Positions 42,871 to 50,105 of a DNA stretch of 64,000 bases are shown here, one piece after another. The first letter of the stretch is position 1, and every line of letters starts with the position of its first letter. This DNA comes from an uncultured Pseudodesulfovibrio sp. GTDB lineage: Bacteria > Desulfobacterota > Desulfovibrionia > Desulfovibrionales > Desulfovibrionaceae. A program made the translations under genes and the position numbers. Location of the stretch: assembly GCF_963664965.1 (NCBI RefSeq), contig NZ_OY761823.1, forward strand, positions 1,560,001-1,624,000, given 5' to 3'. The notes below the pieces were generated by a model, which was given only the letters and a program-made list of their open reading frames with translations, had not been told where the DNA came from and did not search any database.

Positions 42871-43719
42871 ATGGAAGTTGTTCTCGCTGAAACCGCTGGT
42901 TTCTGCATGGGGGTCGATCTCGCCCTGCGGCGGCTCGACAAGCTCGTGATCGCAGCCGCGGGGCAGCCGTTGTACAATCTTGGGCCGATCATCCATAACC
43001 CGCAGGTGCTCAAGAAATATGCCGAGCAAGGCGTCATTATCGTGGATGCGCCGGAGGATGTGCCGGACGGTGCCTGTGTGGTCATTCGCGCTCACGGTAT
43101 CACACGTCAGGTCGAGGCTTCCCTTCGGGCACGGAATGTTGTCATCAAGGATGCCACCTGTCCCCGCGTGAAAAAGGCGCAACTGCTTATCGGCCGCCAT
43201 ACTCAGGACGGGCAGGAGCTGCTGCTCTACGGGGAAGAGGATCATCCCGAGGTCAAAGGGCTGGTCAGCTATGCCGGGAACGGGCATTTCGTTTTCGGTT
43301 CAGAGGAAGAACTGGACGGATACGAGCTGTCCAAAGACAAGTCATATGTCCTTGCGGCCCAGACAACGCAGGATCGCGTGTTGTTCGATGTCATGGCGAA
43401 GCGGCTGTCTGATGATCCTGAACTGGATGTGACGGTGCTTGAAACCATCTGTGATGCCACCAAGCTACGCCAGAAAGAAGCGAGCGAACTGGCGGATGAA
43501 GTGGATTTCATGATCGTGATCGGTGGTTACAATAGCGGCAATACGCGTCGTCTGGCGCAGGTGGTGGCCGAACGGGGCACACCGTGTTGCCATGTGGAAA
43601 CCGTTGCGGAGCTTTCCTTGTCTGATTTGGCTCAGTATCGGAAAATCGGGGTGACTGCCGGAGCGTCCACGCCGCGGATTCTCATTGATGAAGTGCTTGA
43701 CGCCCTCAAGGGATTGTAG
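42871..43719 (+). CDS. ispH: 4-hydroxy-3-methylbut-2-enyl diphosphate reductase
   Basis: A 282-residue [4Fe-4S] enzyme, the last MEP step, converting HMBPP to IPP and DMAPP. The cluster ligands are C12 in AGFCMGV, C97 in DATCPRV and C194 in ETICDAT; substrate residues include H42 in IHNPQV, H75 in RAHG and the QTT turn near residue 164. The start at 42871 has AAAGGAG about nine bases upstream. It stands alone, followed by the structured leader of moaE. Confidence 0.97.
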   Translation: MEVVLAETAGFCMGVDLALRRLDKLVIAAAGQPLYNLGPIIHNPQVLKKYAEQGVIIVDAPEDVPDGACVVIRAHGITRQVEASLRARNVVIKDATCPRVKKAQLLIGRHTQDGQELLLYGEEDHPEVKGLVSYAGNGHFVFGSEEELDGYELSKDKSYVLAAQTTQDRVLFDVMAKRLSDDPELDVTVLETICDATKLRQKEASELADEVDFMIVIGGYNSGNTRRLAQVVAERGTPCCHVETVAELSLSDLAQYRKIGVTAGASTPRILIDEVLDALKGL

Positions 43720-43727
43720 GTAGCAGA

Positions 43728-43914
43728 CGCCGCAGGTTCTCTGAATCAGGCAGGGACCAGGCGGTTCCGGAGATTACCGGAAGCTGACCCTGGCCCCATG
43801 CAGGACGTCCCCGCGACGTCGCATCGCCTGTGCGGGCCGCTTCAGCCGGGACAGTGGAGGGCGTCGGCTTTGCGGCAGGCGACTATTCTGGCCCTTATGG
43901 CGATGTCTGCGGCG
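43728..43914 (+). ncRNA. Candidate branched structured RNA upstream of moaE-moaA (possible Moco/Tuco-type riboswitch)
   Basis: The segment closes on itself with a perfect eight-pair stem CGCCGCAG (43728-43735) / CTGCGGCG (43907-43914). Inside are AGGG-A-CCAG (43752-43760) / CTGG-CCCT (43888-43895), a hairpin TTCCGG/CCGGAA (43765-43782), a hairpin GACGTC/GACGTC (43804-43820), and a long bulged arm GCCTG-CCGC-AGCCG/CGGCT-GCGG-CAGGC (43826-43880). CAGGG at 43751-43755 can alternatively pair with CCCTG at 43788-43792, which would break the second stem. There is no reading frame. Position before molybdenum-cofactor genes and the multi-branch design fit a Moco or Tuco riboswitch, but I could not match a consensus from memory. 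Confidence 0.5.
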
Positions 43915-44052
43915 AACATCAACCGGGAGAGAGTGTCGTTTCAACGGTGCTTTTCCACCGTGTGATTCAAGTATAGCGCAGGTTTCAGTGTTTGGTATTA
44001 TATTCGTCTAAAAAAAAGTCCGGCATCATTTCCCTGTTATCTGTGTCACAAC

Positions 44053-44137
44053 GGGGGGAAAAGAAGCGTGCTTGCCTCCCCTTGTCATGATGCTTACCTG
44101 TAGAGAACATCAATTTTAATCGACTCCTGCAAGGAGG
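44053..44137 (+). promoter_or_regulatory. Candidate translational switch sequestering the moaE ribosome site
   Basis: CCTCCCC (44075-44081) can pair either with GGGGGG (44053-44058) upstream or with the moaE Shine-Dalgarno AAGGAGG (44131-44137) downstream. The two pairings exclude each other, as in an anti-anti-SD/anti-SD platform. The SD is also in a local hairpin CTCCT/AGGAG. Spacing is long enough that either fold is plausible; only the sequence complementarity is observed. Confidence 0.4.
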
Positions 44138-44143
44138 TTTGCC

Positions 44144-44506
44144 ATGGATATGCACAAAGCTCTTGCCGATCTGAAAAAGGAACCGGGATTCAGTGACAAC
44201 GTGGGCATGATTCTGGTCCACAACGGCATCGTGCGCGGGTGGTCCCGTGCGGACCGTTCCGAAGTTACGGCCATTGAGATTTCTTCCGACCTCGATAAAA
44301 TCGAAGGGATCAGAAAGGATATTGAAGCGTATGAAGGCATCTACCGTGCCGTGGCGCTTGCACGATCCGGCGCATTGAAGCCCGGTGACGACGTCCTCTA
44401 TCTCATTGTCGCAGGTGATATTCGTGAGAACGTCAAGCCTGCCCTGTCCGACTTTCTTGACCGCGTGAAGGCCGAAGCCGTGACCAAACGGGAAATCTTC
44501 GCGTAG
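44144..44506 (+). CDS. moaE: Molybdopterin synthase catalytic subunit-like protein
   Basis: A 120-residue MoaE-family protein: VGMILVHNGIVRGWSRADR matches the family's first block (G-x-V-R), and PGDDVLYLIVAGDIRENV matches the later strand. MoaE with MoaD inserts sulfur into precursor Z to make molybdopterin. The usual C-terminal catalytic stretch (K-x6-K with PxWK) is altered: here it reads DRVKAEAVTKREIFA, with a lysine pair six apart and no tryptophan. It has an excellent AAGGAGG and lies eight bases before moaA. Function in the pathway is likely from context; full catalytic competence is unproven. Confidence 0.8.
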   Translation: MDMHKALADLKKEPGFSDNVGMILVHNGIVRGWSRADRSEVTAIEISSDLDKIEGIRKDIEAYEGIYRAVALARSGALKPGDDVLYLIVAGDIRENVKPALSDFLDRVKAEAVTKREIFA

Positions 44507-44514
44507 GGAAAATC

Positions 44515-45516
44515 ATGCATAAACCACTTCTTGACGAGCATGGCCGCAAGGCCAGCTACATGCGTGTCAGTGTGACTGACCGCTGCAATCTGAGCTGTAC
44601 CTATTGTGCGGGCGAGGGACAGAAGTTCATTCCGCACCCTGATATTCTGCGTTACGAGGAAATTCTCGAACTCATGGAGCTGGCAGTGAAACTCGGGGTG
44701 GAAAAAGTCCGGTTCACTGGCGGAGAACCGTTTGTCCGCAAAGGGTTTGCCGATTTCATGGTCGCAGCGGCGGGGCGCTTTCCCGATGTGGATCTGTGCG
44801 TGACCACCAACGGCGTGCTTATCGGCAAGCATGTTGAAGGATTGGCCAAAGCCGGAATCCGCAGGGTGAACATCTCTCTGGATACGCTTGACCCCGTGCG
44901 GTTCAAGTCCATCACCGGGCACGATCATTTTCATACGGTGCGCGAAAACATCGAGCGTTGCGTCGATGCGGGCATGACCGTCAAGGTCAATGCCGTTGCC
45001 ATGAAAGGCGTCAACGACGATGAAATGCCGGACTTTATCGAATTTGCCCGGTCAATGCCGTTGGACATGCGTTTTATCGAGTTCATGCCGGTAGGACTTG
45101 AAACGGGCTGGGACGATTCTCTGGTCTGGGGCTGTGAAGATATTTTGAATGAAGCACGGACGCTGGCCGAGTTGACGCCTTGCACAGAAGAAGAGAAACA
45201 GCATGGTCCGGCGCGCATGTACTCCATTGAAGGCGGCAAAGGCCGTATCGGTCTGATTTCACCGTATACCAATCATTTCTGTGCAACTTGCAATCGGTTG
45301 AGGCTGACTTCGAACGGCAACCTGCGTACTTGTCTTTTTTCTGACAAGGTCTACCGCCTGAGGCCGATCCTGCGTCATCCCCGGTTGGGCATGGAAGCCA
45401 TCGAGCGCGTGCTTTTGCGGGCCAGCAGGCATAAACCTATCGGGCATGACCTTCTCAAGTGTATGCCTGCCGGACAGGGGGTCTGCCAGACCCGAATGGC
45501 TTCTATCGGCGGATAG
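44515..45516 (+). CDS. moaA: GTP 3',8-cyclase (molybdenum cofactor, radical SAM)
   Basis: A 333-residue radical SAM enzyme making the first pterin intermediate from GTP. The N-terminal cluster is C24/C28/C31 in DRCNLSCTYC, and the second cluster uses the cysteines in FCATCNRLRL and LRTCLF. The C-terminus ends in the GG pair (ASIGG) needed for activity. It is cotranscribed with moaE and ends before a terminator at 45597. Confidence 0.96.
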   Translation: MHKPLLDEHGRKASYMRVSVTDRCNLSCTYCAGEGQKFIPHPDILRYEEILELMELAVKLGVEKVRFTGGEPFVRKGFADFMVAAAGRFPDVDLCVTTNGVLIGKHVEGLAKAGIRRVNISLDTLDPVRFKSITGHDHFHTVRENIERCVDAGMTVKVNAVAMKGVNDDEMPDFIEFARSMPLDMRFIEFMPVGLETGWDDSLVWGCEDILNEARTLAELTPCTEEEKQHGPARMYSIEGGKGRIGLISPYTNHFCATCNRLRLTSNGNLRTCLFSDKVYRLRPILRHPRLGMEAIERVLLRASRHKPIGHDLLKCMPAGQGVCQTRMASIGG

Positions 45517-45596
45517 GCGGCGTTCGATTCATGCGAATTTTGATTCTCCGTTGGCTGAGCTGCTTTTATTTTTTAATATTATCCTTTTCAAATTGA

Positions 45597-45639
45597 GCAG
45601 GTGTCGTTACCGTTAATGGGTATGGCACCTGCTTTTTTT
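45597..45639 (+). terminator. Terminator of moaE-moaA
   Basis: The seven-pair stem GCAGGTG/CACCTGC with an imperfect inner helix is followed by seven T, 80 bases after the moaA stop. It may also attenuate transcription into the next gene. Confidence 0.8.
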
Positions 45640-45674
45640 CAAACATCCGTTTTTTTAGGTGAGGAGTCGCTAGC

Positions 45675-48551
45675 ATGATGAATATGTTGAGAAATCTGCG
45701 TGTTCGTCATCGTCTGCTGCTTTGGTATTCCGTCCTGTTTGTCTTGATTCTGGCGGTATCCGGAGGGGTGCTTTACAATCGCGTGCAAGGGTGGCTGGAA
45801 TCCCATGTCGACACTGAGTTGCGGACTTCTGCGGACGGATTGTCCGCCATGGTCGAAACCGCAGTCAGGGTTTCCGTGCGAAATCGTCTGCGGGCCATTG
45901 CCGAAAAGAATATCGACATATTGAAACGACTTGAGCAGGAGGTCCGGGCGGGGGTACTGAGTGAAGCCAGTGCCAGAAGGGCCGCGGAAAATCTGCTGCT
46001 GAGCCAGTCGGTCGGGAAAAGCGGGTATATCTATACAATTACTGTGGACGGGGTGGTCGGTATCCATCCCAATCGTGATCTGCGGGGCCGTAACCTTTCC
46101 GGCGTCGAACCCATCCCTGAACAACTGCGCCGTCGGAGCGGTTACCTTGAATACGAGTGGGCCAATCCGGGTGAGGAGAAGACACGGCCCAAGGCGCTGT
46201 ACATGGAATATTTCGCGCCATGGGACTGGATTGTTTCCGTCTCCGCCTATCGCAACGAATTTTCCGGATTGGTCGATATTGACGACTTCCGTTCCGAGCT
46301 TGGCGCATTCGGGGTCGGAAAATCCGGCTACGTGTTTGTCCTTACCGGTAAAGGGGAAGCCATTCATCATCCCTGGCTCGAAGGGGATGTCTCCGATCTG
46401 AAAACCGCAGACGGTATCCCTCTCGTCAGCAGGATGCTTGCCGATCAGAGTGGCGAGATGAAGTATATGTGGAATGATCCGGATACTGACACGCCTTATA
46501 TGAAATGGGTGTATTACAGGTATATTCCGGAAATGGACTGGATTGTCGGTTCCACCAGCCGCTTTGATGAAATTTACGCGCCCCTTGCACAGTTGCAGTT
46601 TCTGTTTTTTACCACAGCCATTCTGGCTCTTCTGCTGTTGCTCCCGCTCAGTTCGTATCTCGGGGCAAACATCACCCGGCCTTTGTCCCTGCTCATGAAT
46701 AAAATGCGAAAGGCCCAGCAGGGGGAATTGAACGTACGGGCCGATGTCGACGCCGGTGGCGAGATGGGCGAACTCGCTACTCATTTCAATCAGTACATGG
46801 ACCGTATCGAGGAATTTCGTGACGGACTTCGGGCGGAAATCGCTGATCGGGTTCAGGCGGAATTGCGTCTTCAGCTGTACGAGAAGGTTTTTGAGAACGC
46901 GCTGGAAGGTATCTCCATTACTGACGGGGAAGGAAATATTCTGGCTGTGAATCCAGCATTTTCCGTTATTACCGGATATAGCCGGGAAGAAGTTCTGGGG
47001 CAGAATACCCGTCTTCTCAAGTCGGACAGGCATGAGGCCGATTTTTATGCCGAAATGTGGGGATCTCTCAAGGAACGGGGCGTCTGGCATGGGGAAATCT
47101 GGAATCGACGCAAGAATGGTGAGCCATATCCCGAAATCCTCAGTATCAGTGCCATTCGTGACGAAGATGGGACTGTGGTCAATTATGTTGCCGTGTTTCA
47201 TGATATTTCCGATCTCAAATTGAAGGATCAGGAGCTTGAGTACCATTATTCTCATGACGCCCTGACAGAACTGCCCAACCGGACGCTTGCCATGGACCGT
47301 TTGGGGGTCGCCATTTCCCATGCCAAGCGGGAAGGTGGACGGGTAGCGGTTTTTTCCCTTGATATAGATGATTTCAAACGGGTTAATGATTCCTTGGGCC
47401 ATGCCCACGGTGATCTGCTGCTTCAGGCCGTGGGCAAACGTCTGGTCGAGGCGTTTCGTGCCGATGATACGGTAGCCCGAGTGGGCGGGGATGAATTTCT
47501 TGTCTCGGTTGAGCACTGTGACGATGAGCGCGAAATCGTGGATATGGCCGAAGAGGTACTTCGTTCCTTCGAGCAGCCGTTTTTCATCAAGGAGCATGAG
47601 CTGCATGTAACGCCCAGTATCGGTGTGGCCCTGTATCCGGAGGACGGTGACGATCCCGGCGTTCTTGTCCAGAATGCTGATCTGGCCATGCATCTGTCCA
47701 AACAGCGTAGCCGGAATTCGTACAACCTGTTTACCCAAAAGATGAATGAGCGGATATCCCGCCGTATCCGTCTGGAACAGGGGATGCGGGACGCTCTCAG
47801 GGATCGTCATTTCACGGTGTATTTCCAGCCGAAGGTGGACCTCGCCACGGAAACCGTCTGCGGCATGGAGGCGTTGGTTCGCTGGGAAAAACCCGATGGC
47901 TCCATTGTCAGTCCGGCTGATTTCATTCCGCTTGCCGAGGAAACAGGTCTCATCGTTCCCCTTGGTGAGTTCGTGCTTGAGGCTTCGTGCCGTGCCATGC
48001 AGGTGCTGGACGGAATGGGATGTGCCGGTCTCAAGGTGTCGGTGAACCTTTCTCCGGAACAGTTCAGCCAGAGCGATCTGGTGGAAATGGTGGAGGCGAA
48101 TCTGGAAAAGAACGGGTTGCCGCCCGCCCGTCTGGAGCTGGAGATTACGGAATCGACTCTCATGACTGATGTAGAGTCATCCATTGCCAAGCTTGATGAA
48201 TTGGTGGAAAAGGGGATTTCCATTTCCATTGACGATTTCGGCACCGGGTATTCCTCGCTGTACTACCTGAAAAACTTCCCCATTGACGTGCTCAAGATAG
48301 ACCAGTCCTTTGTGCGTGACATAACCACTGACGACTCTGACGCCCAGATTGTGGAAACGGTCATCCTCATGGCGCGCAACCTTGGTATCGGTGTTGTGGC
48401 CGAAGGGGTTGAAACCCGTGAACAGCTTGAGGTTCTCAAGAGGTTCAATTGCGAAAAGGTACAGGGATTCTACTACAGCAAGCCATTGCCTCTTGAGAAA
48501 CTGGTTGAGTTTCTTCAGAAGAGCGAGCGGTCTTGCAGCCCATGGGATTAA
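45675..48551 (+). CDS. Cyclic-di-GMP protein: double Cache, HAMP, PAS, GGDEF and EAL domains
   Basis: A 958-residue membrane protein. Helix 1 is at about 12-32. Two successive Cache_2-type domains follow, each with the same hallmark (SVGKSGYIYTITVDG and GVGKSGYVFVLTGKG). Helix 2 (about 310-330), HAMP, PAS (about 395-515), GGDEF (about 520-690; ARVGGDEF intact near 604) and EAL (about 700-950; MEALVRW near 731 and SIDDFGTGYSS) complete it. Both active-site motifs look competent, so it may make or break cyclic-di-GMP depending on the signal. Its stop codon abuts the stop of the convergent HD-GYP regulator without a single base between. Confidence 0.95.
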   Translation: MMNMLRNLRVRHRLLLWYSVLFVLILAVSGGVLYNRVQGWLESHVDTELRTSADGLSAMVETAVRVSVRNRLRAIAEKNIDILKRLEQEVRAGVLSEASARRAAENLLLSQSVGKSGYIYTITVDGVVGIHPNRDLRGRNLSGVEPIPEQLRRRSGYLEYEWANPGEEKTRPKALYMEYFAPWDWIVSVSAYRNEFSGLVDIDDFRSELGAFGVGKSGYVFVLTGKGEAIHHPWLEGDVSDLKTADGIPLVSRMLADQSGEMKYMWNDPDTDTPYMKWVYYRYIPEMDWIVGSTSRFDEIYAPLAQLQFLFFTTAILALLLLLPLSSYLGANITRPLSLLMNKMRKAQQGELNVRADVDAGGEMGELATHFNQYMDRIEEFRDGLRAEIADRVQAELRLQLYEKVFENALEGISITDGEGNILAVNPAFSVITGYSREEVLGQNTRLLKSDRHEADFYAEMWGSLKERGVWHGEIWNRRKNGEPYPEILSISAIRDEDGTVVNYVAVFHDISDLKLKDQELEYHYSHDALTELPNRTLAMDRLGVAISHAKREGGRVAVFSLDIDDFKRVNDSLGHAHGDLLLQAVGKRLVEAFRADDTVARVGGDEFLVSVEHCDDEREIVDMAEEVLRSFEQPFFIKEHELHVTPSIGVALYPEDGDDPGVLVQNADLAMHLSKQRSRNSYNLFTQKMNERISRRIRLEQGMRDALRDRHFTVYFQPKVDLATETVCGMEALVRWEKPDGSIVSPADFIPLAEETGLIVPLGEFVLEASCRAMQVLDGMGCAGLKVSVNLSPEQFSQSDLVEMVEANLEKNGLPPARLELEITESTLMTDVESSIAKLDELVEKGISISIDDFGTGYSSLYYLKNFPIDVLKIDQSFVRDITTDDSDAQIVETVILMARNLGIGVVAEGVETREQLEVLKRFNCEKVQGFYYSKPLPLEKLVEFLQKSERSCSPWD

Positions 48552-50105
48552 TCAGTTCTCATCCGGCAGGCTGTTTTTGATTTCCAGAAATTCATCAAGG
48601 TTTTCCATGAACAGGGTGACAAGGGCCGGGTCGAACATGGTTCCCTTGTTTTCCTCTATGAAGTTGAGGATGTCGCTTGTGAGCCATGCCTGCTTGTAGA
48701 TCCGTTTGGAGCCGAGAGCGTCAAAGACATCCGCAAGTATGGTGATGCGTCCCGCCAGTGAAATGGCTTCACCGCTCAGGCCGTTCGGATAACCCGTTCC
48801 ATCCCACCGTTCATGGTGCTCCAGAGCCACTGTCGCGGCCATTTGCATGATCGGGCGGCTGGAGCCTTTAAGTACTTCGTAACCGATGGTCGTATGTTTT
48901 TTTATCTGTTCGAATTCGTCCTTGTCGAGCTTGGACGGTTTGAGCAGGATAGCGTCGGGGATGCCTATCTTGCCGACATCATGCATCGGCGATGCCATCC
49001 GCAGGCGATTTGCCTCTTCTTCGCTCATCCCGGCATGCTTACCCAGAATATAGGAATACTCTGCTACGCGTCGCACATGGTTCGCGGTTTCCGAGGAGCG
49101 TGTTTCCACGACTTCTCCCAGAGTAAAAAGCAATTCTTTCTGCGTATCGGTAATGGTGCGGTTGAGGTCTATGTTGTCGAACGCCACGGAGATGTTTGAC
49201 GAAAAGATTTCGATAAGCTCTCGATCAGCCTCTTCAAGCGGCTGTGCTCCCCTCAGGTAGATGACGTTCTCCGAGCCTCCAGACGTCTGGTAGTAGCCCA
49301 CAAAGGCGTCTCCCGAGAAGAAACTATCCTGATCCCGGACAGCCTGCTCAATGTGTCTGACGGCTTCCGGATCTCTAAGAAGCGATACTTCCTGTCCCCG
49401 GTTCGGCGTGAATTTTCCAGTGGAAGCGATGACCTTGAGAGCGTCTTCATGTTTCGCTATCGCCAGTCCCGAGGATCGGGCCATGAGCGAGTCGTCTTCC
49501 AGACAGATTGTGGAAGAGAGTTGCGTCAGTACGCCTGAGGCGAAATCCCCGAGTGACTGTGATTTGAATATCGTGGGAGAGGCTGCGACGATTTGTGCCA
49601 GTCCACGCCGGTTGCGTTCGATGGTGCGGATATCCCGGTAAGAACGGATCGCCGAGGTTATCGTGGTGTAGAGCTTCTGCGATGTCAGTTCGGATTTTTC
49701 CTTGTAGTCGTTGATGTCGTACTTGAAGATGACTTCCTGCTCCGGCGCTTCACCCGGCTGGCCTGTTCGCAGGATGATGCGCGTCATCCTGTTTTTCAGT
49801 TCGTCGCGAATCCATGCGGCCATGTTCAGCCCCGCGTGCGCCGTTTCCATGACCACGTCGAGCAGGATGACGGCGATGTCGGAGTGTTTCTTCATGGCCT
49901 CCATGCCTTCCTTGGCCGAGTAGGCTGTGAGGATGTCCAGTCCACGCCCTTCGAATTCGTAATCACGCAAAACCATGTCCGTGACCTTGTGAACGAAGTC
50001 GTCGTCATCCACGACCAACAGTTTCCAGTGGGCCGTATCGGGCGAGGCTGTGATGTCCTGCGCGTCTTCGTTTTCCTCTGCAAAAACAAGTTCATCTGTG
50101 GTCAT
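48552..50105 (-). CDS. Response regulator with DUF3369 and HD-GYP domain
   Basis: A 517-residue protein: a receiver (DDDDF at about 33-37, phosphoacceptor D83 in LLDVVME), a middle DUF3369 region (about 160-320) and a C-terminal HD-GYP phosphodiesterase with HDVGKIGIPD and HHERWDGTGYPNGL. All HD and GYP residues are present, so it should hydrolyse cyclic-di-GMP. Its ATG overlaps the stop of the sensor kinase by four bases, so the two form a two-component system that outputs to second-messenger turnover rather than to transcription. Confidence 0.95.
   Translation of the reverse strand: MTTDELVFAEENEDAQDITASPDTAHWKLLVVDDDDFVHKVTDMVLRDYEFEGRGLDILTAYSAKEGMEAMKKHSDIAVILLDVVMETAHAGLNMAAWIRDELKNRMTRIILRTGQPGEAPEQEVIFKYDINDYKEKSELTSQKLYTTITSAIRSYRDIRTIERNRRGLAQIVAASPTIFKSQSLGDFASGVLTQLSSTICLEDDSLMARSSGLAIAKHEDALKVIASTGKFTPNRGQEVSLLRDPEAVRHIEQAVRDQDSFFSGDAFVGYYQTSGGSENVIYLRGAQPLEEADRELIEIFSSNISVAFDNIDLNRTITDTQKELLFTLGEVVETRSSETANHVRRVAEYSYILGKHAGMSEEEANRLRMASPMHDVGKIGIPDAILLKPSKLDKDEFEQIKKHTTIGYEVLKGSSRPIMQMAATVALEHHERWDGTGYPNGLSGEAISLAGRITILADVFDALGSKRIYKQAWLTSDILNFIEENKGTMFDPALVTLFMENLDEFLEIKNSLPDEN

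Noticed and set aside
43728-43914. 6S RNA, RNase P RNA, tmRNA or SRP RNA in the moaE leader
   Set aside because: The fold is branched rather than one long bulged hairpin, and none of the signature sequences I know for RNase P, tmRNA or SRP RNA is present. A Moco/Tuco riboswitch remains the better candidate.
45639-47810. A 723-codon open frame on the minus strand across the GGDEF-EAL gene
   Set aside because: Antisense to well-recognised Cache, HAMP, PAS and GGDEF domains; no domain is recognisable in the minus product.
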